This document shows, in pieces, positions 49,292 through 62,905 of a stretch of DNA of 64,000 bases. The notes beneath the pieces are model-generated. The model saw only the letters and a program-made list of their open reading frames with translations, was not told where the DNA came from and made no database searches. How positions within the stretch are numbered: position 1 is the stretch's first letter; each line of letters opens with the position of its first letter. A program made the position numbers and the translations under genes. The stretch is from Acanthacorydalis orientalis (lineage: Eukaryota; Arthropoda; Insecta; Megaloptera; Corydalidae): positions 11,341,026-11,405,025 of the forward strand of contig CM068321.1 in assembly GCA_034766995.1 (NCBI GenBank), written 5' to 3'.

Positions 49292-49528
49292 TTAACTCTT
49301 TCCTAGTCAGTCATCAACGCCTGCGGCGAAATCTAATCCAGAGCGTGTGTTGTAGACGACAGATATATTTACTCAAAGAGAGAACTGGAAATATAATACA
49401 TCTGATAGCCTTTGACTTGTATTCAATTAACATGTTAGATAATAAATATACGCCTTTAGGCATCAACAGCTCTATCTCGACAATATCAATTGAACACCTA
49501 AAGGGAACTATAGCAGCGAAAGGGTCAA
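49292..49528. mobile_element. Possible piggyBac-type MITE
   Basis: The left border TTAACTCTTTCCTAG and the right border CGAAAGGGTCAA are inverted relatives (CTCTTTC against CCCTTTC) next to TTAA on the left and a one-base variant (TCAA on the plus strand, TTGA in complement) on the right. TTAA is the target of piggyBac transposons, and CCCTTT-type ends are usual there. The interior has a CGCCTGCGGCG palindrome and open frames on both strands (49314-49601 minus, 49345-49614 plus) without domains. The short repeats make this tentative. Confidence 0.35.
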
Positions 49529-50135
49529 AAATTAAATACATTATAAATTCTAAAATATTTGAAAGCAAATCTCCTGTAAAATTAAAATATAAAATCTGCA
49601 AATTTAAAAATTAATTAAATAAATACAAAGAATTTCTGCTTTAAGAATTTTATCATCAGAAAAATCATAAACATATTTTTAAAAGAAACCATGTTCATTC
49701 AACTCTAGAAGTTTATTCTTTTAAAAAAATGATGATTTATTTCTTTAATAAAATTATGTTCCAAATTTCTCAAATAATAAATTTCCTAAACAAATTTTTA
49801 TTTTTTAGTAATAATTACTTGAATGAAATTAATATTCATATTTTTTTCTTATATACTTTACATAAACGTTTTTTCTAACATAACTTAGTTTTTCTAATCT
49901 TGGTATTTTAACATGTTATGTCCTCATACATGTGAAGCCCTCAGGCTTATTTTAACGTATTCTTCACAAAAAAGGCCTGTGAATCATAATACCAAATTAC
50001 GGTATTTTAAGTTTTTTACTTTTCTCATGAGTATCATCTTTTCTTATTATATTTATATGTATTATCCCATCAAGATTAGGTATTTTGCTAGTCCAGTTCT
50101 TTCATATGTGTTTTATCTCTTACTGAGAGAAATAT
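49529..50135. other. AT-rich non-coding stretch
   Basis: The 76-codon frame 49913-50143 has no motif; it may be 3' flank of the following retroelement tail. Confidence 0.4.
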
Positions 50136-50139
50136 TGTT

Positions 50140-50310
50140 TTAATGGAGCATCTTTAAACGTTTAGCACCCATACTTTAGTGTTTCGAATAAAGGGGTGAT
50201 TTGGACGCAAGTGCGCAAACGGGGAGTGTTTTTTAAATATAATCTGTGTTCGGGCGCTAATGACCTAAGCTGTTGAATCGCCCTAAAACCTCAATAACCA
50301 ACCAACCATC
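50140..50310 (+). mobile_element. LINE/SINE-like 3' tail
   Basis: The CGGGCGCTAATGACCTAAGC block, followed by AATCGCCCTAAAACC and the simple tail AACCAACCAACC, has the form of the 3' end of several arthropod non-LTR retrotransposons and their SINEs, in which GGGCGC and GCGCCC words form a stem before a short tandem tail. No reverse-transcriptase sequence is present upstream, so this is a 5'-truncated insertion. Confidence 0.45.
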
Positions 50311-50769
50311 TAATATAACGATAAAAATATTATAATAATTGTATTTATTTTAATCGATTGAGCACTTGATTGATTTTTCATTAATTTTTCATTAAATTTA
50401 ATTCGAATTGACTTCAATTTAATTCAACTCTGATATTCGAATCAGTTTTAAACCTGTAAAATAAGTTGTTTTCAGAATACTTTTCGTATTTTTACATACT
50501 GTTATTTTAGATAACTTTTTAAATGGTTCAGTTATATAGTAATTCATTTCATATTGTTTTGCTCTTCATTCATGATGTTCTAGTTCAGTAAGTTTGTTCT
50601 ATTTACGGAAGTTCACGTTATTACATGATAAAAACCACCATTATCTTTAAATGCTTCTATTACTGCATTAAGTAACAGTTAACTTTTAAATAAGATTTTT
50701 CTTATCAGTCTATTTATTATAATGTTATTTTGAAATAAGCACTAAATTGGTCGTTTTTAAACATTGCTG

Positions 50770-50812
<43 letters not shown>

Positions 50813-51532
50813 ATGTGTGTGTGTGTGTATTAAAAAAAAAATGAAAAATTGAAAATATGTTGATATATTTGTAATCACTTTCAAGAATGACTTTTTGATA
50901 TTATTATATGCTAATATTAGTTGAGTAACTTGTAGAGAGATACGTTGTAAAAGAAATAAAAATTAGTATCAATATCGAAAGGACTTAATATAGTTCAAAT
51001 TACAATTTTATTTCATTTTAAAAACCATATATTGGTAGAATCAAAAGTTAAAATTTTCCAAACATTATAAATTTTTACAGTAAATTTCCACATTCTGACA
51101 ATCGGATAAATGTTATATTTTTTGTTGTATACCGAACACCATTTTGCACACGTAAATTAATTATACGATATAACAATTTCGTATCATGAATTAAAACTGT
51201 GTGTATATTTTTTTCGTATTTTATTACACACGTAATGTTAAGGGAAATCCATTTTATTACATTCTTTGGCAGTTTGTTCGTTCCAGATACGAGCGTCAAC
51301 GTATTACATAAACATGAGAATTAAATCAAATTTTACGACCGATTTCCATACAGGTGGGTCACAACTTCACATCCAATTCGTATCGCTTACGATAAATCAG
51401 TACTCGGTTCGGTCAACACTGTGCATTATCAACACAATTTCACGCTCAGTTTTTAATCACCATCTAAATTTAGATAACCAATATAACAAATTTGTAATGA
51501 ACACGCTTCAGCTTTCAAAAAGACATATTCAC

Positions 51533-51573
<41 letters not shown>

Positions 51574-51590
51574 CTATTGAGCTTCTTACT
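50311..51590. other. Spacer with (TA)n(TG)n at 50773-50830
   Basis: A second TA tract lies at 51537-51571. The part 51250-51450 is less A/T-rich and carries a 104-codon plus-strand frame (51266-51580) ending in the TA tract; no motif seen. Confidence 0.4.
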
Positions 51591-52310
51591 GTGTGCTACT
51601 CACATACGACAGAAAGCACGCATATTAATTAAATAAACCAAATCAAAAGTTAAAACGTTGAACACCGTAACATGTAGTCATTTTCTTTGGTGAGTTACGA
51701 ATACCTTAATATTATCATGCAAAACAAAGATGCTTTGAATATATTTTAAAGGGTTCTCGACGACCTTGTTCTGATTTCTCCGATCAACATACGGAATGCA
51801 ACAATAATAGAATCGTTATTTTATTAAAGTTGCGTTGAACGAAGACACCAACGCTGTTTAGAACGACAACCGAATTTGATATTTCTGTTTTGTCGTTTCG
51901 TTGGGTCGTAATTAAATTGAAATATGGTCGATCCTTTTCATTTCGCATAGAGAAAATGAAACAGAAAATTTACACACTGACTCTATCATATATAATCGTC
52001 TCTCTTCCGCGGTTGGTTGTAGGAAACGATGTTGGTTTGTGAGTGGCAGTGAACTCAATTGGACACGATGACGAATGGCTCGGTCTCCGGGCATTTTGCA
52101 TATCAACCAAACATGGTCGTAACGTTTGTATATATGTGGCTAGTGGATGTTCCGGTATTGCCCTGGAGGAAGTTGTACGACTGATGAGGTTGATGTTTGT
52201 GCGGCAGCTCTTGATGTTTGATAGTTCTTCTTTGTGAATACGAGGTTTTTTTTTGGTATATATGTGTAGATATATATGTATTCCACACATTTTTTTTCTA
52301 ACCGCGAAAC
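51591..52310. other. GC-richer island, candidate regulatory element
   Basis: Complex sequence with TCTCTTCCGCGGTTGGTTG and GACACGATGACGAATGGCTC. Open frames run on both strands (51970-52350 and 51912-52106 minus, 52043-52237 plus), the longest 126 codons, but no domain or repeated codon pattern supports coding. Confidence 0.3.
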
Positions 52311-52513
52311 ATTTTTGATATGTGAGGTAGATTACTGAGATAAATTCCATATTTCAAAAATGCAAATTAAAGTTAAACAAGTTTAATGATTGAAGTTTTA
52401 TACATGTGTTTAATGATTTCTTATTTTTATACAATATGGTTTAATAATAATGACCCTAAAGATAGAAATATCCAACAAAGCCATATATATATATATATAA
52501 ATATGTATATATG

Positions 52514-52561
<48 letters not shown>

Positions 52562-53698
52562 GAAAGAGATATGAAAATACATACTTAATCTGATTGAAAC
52601 TCTCAAAATGTTATTAATTAAAAATAGTCGATGAAAAAATAAATTATTCTAATTGATGAAATAAAATTTATATAAGAGAGATCATAGTTTACGTATTTTA
52701 AAAAGAAATAATAGGAGAAAATTCTGTTGTTTTAATATTCGATAATGCATGATAATTATGTTGGATGGAATTACAGGAAGTGTGTGTTTTATTCTTTAAC
52801 ACTTTTTTTTTAAAAAAATAACTATGATAGTACTACAGTTTGTTATTCTGCGGAGTTGAATATTGACGAAGAATTAATACAAAATCGATTCTTTAAATTA
52901 ATTTAGTCTTATAGAATAAATTTAAATATGCTACAATAATTAATTTTAGTAGATATTTTATGTATGTTTTTGTAATATAAATAATGAAGTTATATATTTA
53001 TGATCTGTTCCTTCTCATTATATTTTAATTAGTTCATTCACTATTAAAATATGTTTGAAATAGTAAAGTACACACGATGATAAATTATGAAAGATGTGGT
53101 TGGCAACTAATTTACTTTTTGTTTGTACTCATATTCTCTAACTTAAAATAGTGATTAATTGTCATTAATAAGTGCATTATAATCCAATTTTATTTTATCA
53201 TTTCAAACTATTCGAATGTTATTCACCAAAAATTAAAAATATATACTCAATTCCATTAGTTTATCGACCATGGGAATAGAATTGTCTTTTTTAAAAACGA
53301 TAAATCAATGTCACAATTGTTTTCGTACTATTCTTTTCTTGTACTTAGAAGTAGCTAGTAGCTAGGGAGATTTTTTCAGAACCACTTTATATGAAGTAAA
53401 CAAATAACATGAACTTTCCCATCACATATTCAATCAAATATATAGAACTGAAAAATACACTGAAATGTTCAAATTTTAAACTGTAAGTCTGTCTATCAAA
53501 AATATATTCAATTCTCTCTTACAGAGTTTGAATATTTTACCTGTTTCATTGATTTATACGTTATTTTGTTAGCAATTATTTCTGAATTATTTTTTGGGAA
53601 GATAATATAATAAAAATATATCAAAATAGCAAGTATTCAAAAAATATAAAAATATTTTTTTATCACTTAATCCATAATTATGGTGAAATTATAATTTC

Positions 53699-53739
<41 letters not shown>

Positions 53740-54189
53740 AATACTATGCTTGTACTACATATAAAAGAATTCTATCGTTTTTATCAGTTTATTCTACCTA
53801 TTAGAAATAATTTCATTACCTGCCTAAATATAAGTAACTCAATACTTAAAAAACTTACGAAACAAATTACAATTCTAAATTATACGAAATACATAATGCA
53901 TAATAAAAAGAAAATAAATGATTTTTTCACTCGCACATAAATTAATTTATTTTTAATTAGAACATGCAATAATAACTTATTAATAATCTTTTAGTTCTGT
54001 TTATTTGTATTTGTATCATGATTTAAGTACCCTCAGATCACTTAAGTACAGAAAAATCTGAGATGAATGAAAAAAACTTTATTAAAAATATATTTCACAC
54101 ATTTAACAAAAACTTTAATGCAAAAAAGAAAATGTATGAACATCAAACGAAATATTATTTTATAAACATTTTCATATAAATTGAAAATA
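52311..54189. other. AT-rich stretch with TA tracts
   Basis: TA/TATG tract at 52481-52558 and TA at 53703-53735. GTAGCTAGTAGCTAGG at 53350-53365 is a small tandem repeat. No gene. Confidence 0.5.
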
Positions 54190-54500
54190 CAGTATATATC
54201 GTTTACAAAATATACGCACGCCTGGATATTGTTTCAAACTCTGGGACAAATCTGTGCTAACATCTAAATTAAATCGGTTTCAACGCACCCGCCCTAAAGG
54301 TAACCGAAACAACAACAATAACACTTTATTCCTGTCGACAATGTAAAGCGGTGGTCCGTTGGCTGACTGTCTCTACCTTTAACAATAAAACTTTGTCAAT
54401 AAAAAGGTTGTCGTACAGGGACGAACACTGACACATTTATATCCACACATATATATTATGTTCTATACATACGCTCACTAATTTCCATAGTGCTTGCAAT
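54190..54500. other. GC-richer island, candidate regulatory element
   Basis: ACGCACCCGCCCTAAAGG and GCGGTGGTCCGTTGGCTGAC stand out. Two AATAAAACTTT/CAATAAAAAGG words are compatible with caudal-type homeodomain sites. No open frame. Confidence 0.3.
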
Positions 54501-54507
54501 GATTATG

Positions 54508-54510
<3 letters not shown>

Positions 54511-54565
<55 letters not shown>

Positions 54566-54677
54566 CGTTATTATTAAAATTTACAGAGCAACTACAAGAC
54601 CAACCTTCATAATGCATTACCCAAATAAATCATACATAAGCGTTAACTTCTGTACACACATATATGTACTATAATAA

Positions 54678-54724
<47 letters not shown>

Positions 54725-54748
54725 CATATATGTATATATATATAATAT
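54511..54748. repeat. Pair of (TA)n microsatellites
   Basis: TA tracts at 54511-54565 and 54681-54745 flank a 115-base unique segment. Confidence 0.95.
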
Positions 54749-56514
54749 TGTAAAAGTTTAGAAAATATATAAAATTCTTAAAAAAATTAATAGATCTGAA
54801 AACATTTTTTTTAAAAAATTAAAATATCTAACAAGAAATTTGCCTTTTCAAATGATATACGTTTATGGGTTTAAAACGAAAAAATATTTATTATTTTTTT
54901 ATTATGAATAAATCAGTATGAAGTCGAATTAAAAAGACCTTATTTAATTATAATTGTCATACTTTTCGAGAAATATTTATAGATTTATGATTAGAATGAT
55001 GAAAGGAAATTAAACTATAAAGGGATTATTATTCTAAAAAAATAGGTACATACATTTTCGAGCTTTAAATTGAATTGCGTACTTTAAAAAATTATTGTTA
55101 ATAATTTTTTTCATTAAATGAAATTTCTTTTATATGAAATATATATTCTATTCTATATTCTTCAAGTTATATTAATTTTTTATTGTATCAATTATATGGC
55201 TGATAACAATAATTAGCTTTTCATTATTGCAGATAATTAAATAAATATTCATTTTGGAACAACATTAAATTAATAAAAATATTATTCCTGCATTTGATAC
55301 ATCACTCTAGTGGTAGAAGTTGATTTGGAATAAAATTATTATCACCTTCAGTCTATTAAGTTTAATTTCTTCCAAACAAAAATATAAAAAAGGAAATTTT
55401 TACATAATAAATGAGTGTGATTTATTTGAAGCTTTCATGTCTCGGTTGAAAATAAAATATTTTTCTTAATATTTTATACTTTTTTTAGACATAATATAAT
55501 CTTACCTATTATCAATTGAAGCCATTAGTCTTTGATGAAATTCATGCTGTATTAGTTAAACATTAAATGGTTTAAAACAACAAACTGATATTTTAAACTG
55601 CCTTCTTTTTACTAAACAAATTTATGTAAATGTTTTGATCATTTGTGACATTATTGAGATTACAATATTTATGAAAATCGAATTTAGATGTTTTTCTCTG
55701 AATGTGCCTGATATACCGAATTTTGTGTATAATACTTGATCTCTTACATTTTAGTCTATTGTGCCTGTAATGGCGTTACAAAATTAATACGTTCTTTCAT
55801 TTATTTTCATATTGTAACACTTAATTTTTCGTATTACAAAATTCAAATTATTATAAACTCTACTACTAAGTACACATATATAACAATTAATAAAGATAAA
55901 TTTAGTATTACGTTTAGATATTTATAAAATAACGAACCATTTTATGACAGAATTTCACAAGTAGTTACTTAAACAGAAATAAAAAGAAAAAAATGTTTTT
56001 AACATTAATAGTAAACTCATTAATTAATGAGTTTAACATTAACATAATAATTCATCACTTATAAATAAACTTAAAAATTATAAATTTAAGTAATTTATAT
56101 TACAAAACAAATAGGGTGTTTGACGTTGTTACGGGTATATAACGTTGTTAAAAAAAAATTGCAATTGTTTATACAATCGAAAAATGTGATTCTTCTGTAT
56201 TCTCTTACTCTGAAATTATTGATTGAAATATTGATTTTTGTGATCAAAAATGTAATTTTTACACATAGCAATACAAATATTTTTCAAGTATCATAATTCA
56301 AAAATATCAACAATATAGTTCATATATATATATATATAAATATTTATACTTGGAAAACTATTGTTAATTTTATTGTACACTTACATTTTATAAAAATATA
56401 CTACTAAGATATTAATTCAACAAATCAGCAGTGTTTAAAATTAAATCTTTTTTTTTTAAATAAATATATTTATTTTATATACATTAGGATAAATCGAACT
56501 GGATCTATTATTTA
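54749..56514. other. AT-rich stretch with a 24-base palindrome
   Basis: At 56012-56035 TAAACTCATTAA and its exact complement form a perfect 24-base palindrome. A short TA tract is at 56322-56338. No gene. Confidence 0.5.
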
Positions 56515-56518
56515 TAAT

Positions 56519-56640
56519 ATTGGGTTGGCATAAAAGTTTATAGTTTTTTGGTGAATTTTATTTTAATACTTAATAAATTATAATTCCAAAAAAATATTAA
56601 ATAATTTAAATAACTAAAAAAATGGTACACAACTTCACAA
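56519..56640. mobile_element. Mariner end fragment
   Basis: TATTGGGTTGGCATAAAAGT followed by TTATAGTTTTTTGGTGAATT has the TA plus TTGGGTTGGCA...AAGT form of the terminal repeat of several insect mariner families. Only one end is visible and no transposase follows. Confidence 0.5.
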
Positions 56641-56943
56641 AAATGTAGTTAATTTCATAATACTAACATTTTCTATTTAAGAAGTGTACGAGGATAGGTT
56701 TAGAGAGGGAGGTAGTTTTCAAATTTCGTTGAATATATAAATAATTGAGTATCCAGTACGAACAAAGATTTTTAAAAGATTTCACTACTTTATATACCAG
56801 TAAAAATACGTCAATTTAAATTTTAAATTTAAATAAAATAGTTTGTCAGTATTCAGTTCATAAGAGAAACTCTAGAGATTAAAATTATTTAAATTTTACA
56901 TTTACAATAATGTTTGAATATATATAAATCTATAAATAAATAA

Positions 56944-56980
<37 letters not shown>

Positions 56981-57449
56981 AATAATATATATATATATAT
57001 ATGTATATATATGTATGTATGTATATAGAAAGAGACAGAGAAACAAAAATTAAGAAAAAGTTATTGGTAGATATTTAAAATCCTATTTTTGCTCAATAAA
57101 ATTTATAAATCATAAATAAAAAATCTTGAATATTTTTTATTGTTTATAAGTTTATAATTTGTCAATCTTGTTAGGAATTTATTAATTTTAAATCTGTATT
57201 TCAAATTTGTTTGATAACAATTTAATGTACCATAAAAATTTTAAAATGCTTATGAAAAATATCAATCTTTTATTTATTATTAAACTGTCTATGCGAGGTT
57301 TCTAATTTGATTATGTATCAGAAATTTAATTATTTATTTTAATATAGGCCTTCTAATAAGATTAATAATTTGTTTCGTACATACAAAGTATTAGTTCATA
57401 AGTGAATTTTAAAGTCATGTAAAAACAAATAATCGAATCTAAATAAACA
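56641..57449. other. AT-rich stretch with TA/TATG microsatellite
   Basis: The tract at 56941-57026 mixes TA, TATG and AAATA units and is followed by AGAAAGAGACAGAGAAAC. No gene. Confidence 0.5.
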
Positions 57450-58030
57450 TCCGTTTTATTGACAAAAGGTGTACATTCGTTCAAGTAAATACGCAAACTA
57501 ACCGTGTTGATGAACGTCGACAATGTCGAACCTATCTGCTTACTTAACAAGAACGCTTCTCCGCATATCAAATGCCAATCTGGTACTATACGCCATCATC
57601 GTCAATATTTGTCCGAAACAGTATGATCGATTTTATGATGTAGGTACACAGGGCAGATCATTATTCAGTAAAGACCAACAACTGTTTGCCGGAAGGTCGG
57701 TGTCAAAATCCGTTTCATTACCACGATTCGGGGAGTGATAATAGATGAGTTTGACGGCCACAGATGGGAAACGACGGTGGTTCGAGCATAGAGAGTGACG
57801 CTCTTCGACGACTGCTGCGGATGATGGTAAAATGTAAAACGGGGACAGCCCTCCCTTCTTGTTTATTTTCTGACCGTATTGGATTAACCGGACACGCTCC
57901 AATGGACGACACTGCATACATATCTTTCCTTGTGCATACATATATAGCTCCCACATATAAACTTGTACAATATCCGTTAGTTTGTACATCCTCTCGTCAT
58001 CTTTGAACAATGCGGATTATTAGTGTTAGG
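57450..58030. other. GC-richer island, candidate regulatory element or exon
   Basis: Complex throughout. A 71-codon plus-strand frame (57523-57738), an 80-codon one (57764-58006) and minus-strand frames of 125 and 78 codons overlap. The 71-codon frame starts MSNLSAYLTRTLLRISNANL and is the least repetitive frame in the window, but I recognise no domain, and long frames on both strands argue for low stop density rather than coding. Confidence 0.3.
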
Positions 58031-58261
58031 AACGTGCTTGTAAAGTTAAATCGATTACGTTAAAATTTAATGCAGATAAACAGATAGCTTCAGATTTTTA
58101 TCTCGAGTGTTAAGAACTTTGTTTATTTCAGCGTTAATTATTTTACAGTGAATAGGTTTAAAATTTTTAGAAGGGTTTCAAAATGTAGTACAAATCAACG
58201 CAACGCATTTATTTATTATTTGAAAAAACAATATATTATTAGTGCTTAAATACAATAAATA

Positions 58262-58325
<64 letters not shown>

Positions 58326-58462
58326 CATTTTAAATAATAAATATGAATTTAACATGTCTTTGTTATTAGTATTCTCATATTAAATTTTTCTTGGTATTTT
58401 TTTAATTATAAATATTTATATTGACATCATGATTTACTAATTTGGTTAATTCTCTTGTACAA

Positions 58463-58528
<66 letters not shown>

Positions 58529-58830
58529 TATGAATAATATATAATTTTTATAATACACAAATCGCAGGCTTGAGTACACCCAATAAATTAAATGCTCGCT
58601 TATTATTCATACATATTTATTTATTTATCATATTCTTTATTTGTATTTACAAACTTTTAAATTGTACTTTTTCTATTCGTATTAATATACTGCCTACACT
58701 AGTAAGAACTTCAAAAAATTTAAATATTACTCACTATTTGTATCTTAATAGTCTCTATTGAAAAGTAACATATTATTCAATTCATAGAATACGCATACCA
58801 CTAGTTAATATTTTTTTTATTTATTATTTT

Positions 58831-58876
<46 letters not shown>

Positions 58877-58884
58877 ATACACAT
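58031..58884. other. AT-rich stretch with three long TA tracts
   Basis: TA tracts at 58258-58320, 58465-58524 and 58833-58866, the last passing into ACACACATACATACACAT. The 63-codon frame at 58570-58761 has no motif. Confidence 0.55.
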
Positions 58885-59044
58885 CAAAAAGGTCGCAGAC
58901 GTCCTTCTACAATTCATAAAAACCAACTGAAGGCGTTAGTTGAATCAGAACCACGAACAACAATTGAAGAGCTTGCACAAAAGTTAGGCGTTAGTCATTC
59001 AACAGTTCTGGACCACAAATGGAAAAATGTATATGAATTTAACC
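58885..59044 (+). pseudogene. Mariner transposase fragment, deleted-copy type, copy 5
   Basis: The plus strand reads KGRRRPSTIHKNQLKALVES then EPRTTIEELAQKLGVSHS and TVLDH without a stop, the best preserved stretch of this family in the window. It then runs directly into AAATGGAAAAATGTATATGA, the shared deletion junction of copy 1. It begins at the (TA)n(CA)n tract and lacks both terminal repeats. Confidence 0.8.
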
Positions 59045-61099
59045 TAATATATATTTTTAGCTTGAAATTCGTTACGAATTTTCTTTCATCTTTATTCAGT
59101 ATACTTATATAAGATGTGAACTTAACGTTTCTCTTAGTTAACGTTATAATTTTGAAGTCTGTATTTCTCTTTTCCTTTGTGGACTGTCCTGTTGATTTTA
59201 ATTACATTAAATCACTTGTGTTCTTTTTGTTATGTATGATTTTGACTTTGAAGTCACCTTCAAATAGCTTCTTATATTTAAAATACTAAACAATAAATTC
59301 TATACCATCAAACAAATAGAATATTTCTTAATTGTTTATCAATCAATAGGTATTTAAAAAAAATATATTTCTCTTTAAACATTCTAAAATTGTTGTTTCA
59401 TTTTCAGAACTCTATTTTCATTCCATTATATTTGTCATATACAACCTGTATACATTTCGTTTCATATTTTATTTTTTCATTTCATATTTTAATAATATAA
59501 CATAATCTATAAATGAAGATGTTTTTGAAATATTGCTAAGGTAATTATATTCGGTAATATTGAAACATGTGTGCATTTGTTTAATTTATAACGAAAGAAG
59601 AAAAAGATATTAAAAAACAACAGCCTTTGTGGTGCAAAAATATTATGAATAATACACTGTAGTGTACTTAAGTAACTGAAAGACAATTTAAAATTTCTAT
59701 AATTGTATTTTGATTCATATTATAAATTATTTAGAAAATTAATCAACAAATGTAAACACATTCGTTCAGACTTACTAGTTAGTGTCTGAAACAGTCGCAT
59801 ACATTTATTTAATGTAAACCAAAATAATTCCTTTATTTGTATAACAGAGCTCATAAATTTATTAGATTTTGTATATTTGAAACTGCCTGTGAGTATCTAA
59901 GAAGACTTAGTTATCTGGTTAGTAAGTCAAACAAAAAATATTTTTTACTGATACACACAATTAATGCAGTGAAAGAGTTAAAAATTCAAAAAGATATATA
60001 TATTATTTCTTAAAGTTCAATACTATATATATTTTATTTCAAATATTCGATTGTATTTTTTATTAAAAAAAATCTAATAAAAAAATTTCATTAGTCATAA
60101 TTAAGTATCAAAAATAAAATTCAATTTCATCATTTAAAGCCAATTAAGTTGTGTGATTAACAATGATAAAAATATTTAAATTAAATAATTATTATTGTTT
60201 TAAATAGTTATTAATTTTGATTCAAATTGGTTGTTCTGGTTGTTTTATCTTTTTGAATAACTTGATTTGTTTATCTTTCACTAATAGTTTCAGCCGATAT
60301 TTTATCTACAGGAATATTTTAGATCAGGAGTTATCTACCTATATTTTGAACATGTGCTGAAACTAATACTGGAAGAGGGTAATATAATCAGAGTAACACA
60401 TTAAGAGGATTACAGATATAAAACTAGCAATTATGCATTTAATTGTTCGAATTGTAATAACATTTTGTTTTTTTTGAAATAAATTTTAATGAAATAATTG
60501 AAACAAAAATGTTAATTTTGTATAATAAAATTTAACATGGTAAAAATTACTCTAACGATTCATAAAACAGTGTACAACAAATTGAATAATTATGCACAAA
60601 AAACATTATTGGAAAAATGTACTCATGTACATAAAATAAATTAAATTTTATTTCGATCGTACAGTTATTATTTTATTCATTTTAATAATACCTTTCTGGA
60701 ATCTAGTATAATTATCTATAAATAAACAAAACTGATATCCGTTTTCCAACAAACCGAATGAGAAGATTTAAAGAATATCAAAAGCTGAACAGGGAAATTA
60801 TTAATTAGAGGAGTCAATATAATATCCAAGTATGTATATGGGGTTTATATGTTTGTATGCGTTTGTATGTTTAGTGAAGCGGAGTTGGATTCGATGCATC
60901 AGTATTGCGTTTCAATTCCCTTTTCATACGTGTACACTGTGTGAATCTAACGATGTGTATGTACGATAGATGCTGTATGTGTGAAATAATTAGTCAAATT
61001 GAAATGTTTACAATTTCATTATATGCAAACATATCTGTTATAGTGTTTCAAATACAAATACAAACACACGCACATAAAGTTATGTACGTATATGTGCAT

Positions 61100-61166
<67 letters not shown>

Positions 61167-62771
61167 CCGATGTGTTAGTGATAAATGTACAAGATTGTTA
61201 GATTCTACAATTTATATTTTTTTCTCTATATAATTTGATCAATTTATTTCATTATTTTAGAATATTACTTCGAATTGCAGCTTGAAAATTTGGTACCTAA
61301 ATTTATAATATTCAAAGAGAAAACGTAGAGTTTTACACAAGTGCCTAGTATATCTTAAATCATTAATCATAATTAGGTTTAGTCCTATCAGTTAAACATT
61401 ATCTAGTGAGAATACATAGCTATGTACAGACACTGTTAATGTGCTTCAGACAATGTACATGTCATTGAATTGACAATGTCATTGAATTTCTTATAGCTGA
61501 AAACATATTATTCACATACATTCAGCGGTGGCTAAAACATATTAAGGGTTATATCTGTGTGAGTAAAGTTACTGAAAGTTATTGATCAAAAAAAAGTATG
61601 AACTTTGATCTTAGTTAAGTCAATTTGAAAAGCACATCTTGCTAAAACAATCTTGTAACTGGAAATGATCAAATTTATTAATAATGTCTCCCGTTGTTTA
61701 TCCGGTAGACGTTTGAATCGAATACAAAAAAAGAAAAAACATTATTGAAAAAATGTACTCGTGTACATAAAATTAATTACACGACTCATAAATAAATTAA
61801 ACGACTCACGGAATTTAAAATAAATAAGATCATGCATAAAACTTTTTAGCCTCTGCTCATCCAATGATATATTTTTATTTTATTATTTTTCAATATACGT
61901 AATGCTTGGTGTTTTGTGGAAATTATGTAAGCCAAGTACTAATTAATTTATTTTAAAATTGGTTACGACTTTTTATGTAATTTACAATGATAAAAGTTGA
62001 AACCGACTGTAAAAAGAGAACTCATAAATATCCTGCAGGATTTGTGTTTAAAAGAATCGTGTTTATTCATTAAAGGAACAGTTATCCGAATTCAAAATTG
62101 GATATATTGGTAAACAACATATTTTAATTCTCAATTCATGATTATTCTTCTTTAATAATTCATTTTTCATTTCAGCTTTTATTATTTAAAATTTAATGTT
62201 TTTAAGAGACAATAATATTTCATAATTCATTTAAATATAAATAAAACAGACCTTTTTTAAAATGACCTATTTTGCTTTAAAAATGATATGATATAATTCC
62301 GTTATAATAAATAATTCGTAAACTTTTGACCCTTTATATACGAACATATATATGTATTCGTGTACGTGTGTATTAATAAGGGCAAGTTCTTAATCAAACA
62401 GAATTATAAACGAGCATATGCGGAAAATGTACGTTCAAATGTAAACGTTGAATTTATAAGCGCGTAGAATATTTTTCACTGGATGCATTTTCAAATTAAT
62501 CAAAAATATATAGAATGTATATTAGTAATCAAATCGTATATTCAAAATGTTTGAATAATTTATCGTATGTTGGACGGATTCTATAAAATAACCTTTATTA
62601 TGTTGTATAATATGTTTCGTCTTCTTCCGTACAATAAAATTAAAATATTAAAAATGTATAAATACGAAACGTAAAAAATTCAATTTAGTTAGAAGATTGC
62701 TTGCCTTAAAATAACAATTGTTTATGTTCTGATGATTGAAGCATTAATAATTTGTGTTTATATATATAAAA
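59045..62771. other. AT-rich non-coding stretch
   Basis: A (CA)n(TA)n tract lies at 61093-61162, inside a 98-codon frame that is not a gene. A roughly 50-base direct repeat with AACATTATTG and AAAAATGTACTC occurs at 60598-60650 and 61736-61788. Less A/T-rich parts at 60820-61080 and 62330-62480 are unassigned. Confidence 0.45.
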
Positions 62772-62846
62772 AATGTATTTTCAATTATTCAGTTTGTTTT
62801 GTGTATGTTTTACTTACATAAATATCTCATAATATGCATTAATATT

Positions 62847-62905
<59 letters not shown>

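Noticed and set aside
51970..52350. 126-codon minus-strand open frame
   Set aside because: Overlaps open frames on the other strand and has no recognisable motif; low stop density in a G+C-richer patch is enough to explain it.
57633..58010. 125-codon minus-strand frame and 71-codon plus-strand frame
   Set aside because: They lie opposite each other, neither has a domain, and no splice or polyadenylation context supports either.
60598..61788. Two 50-base direct repeats about 1.1 kb apart as ends of an LTR-like element
   Set aside because: Too short for LTRs, not bounded by TG...CA, and no retroelement sequence lies between them.
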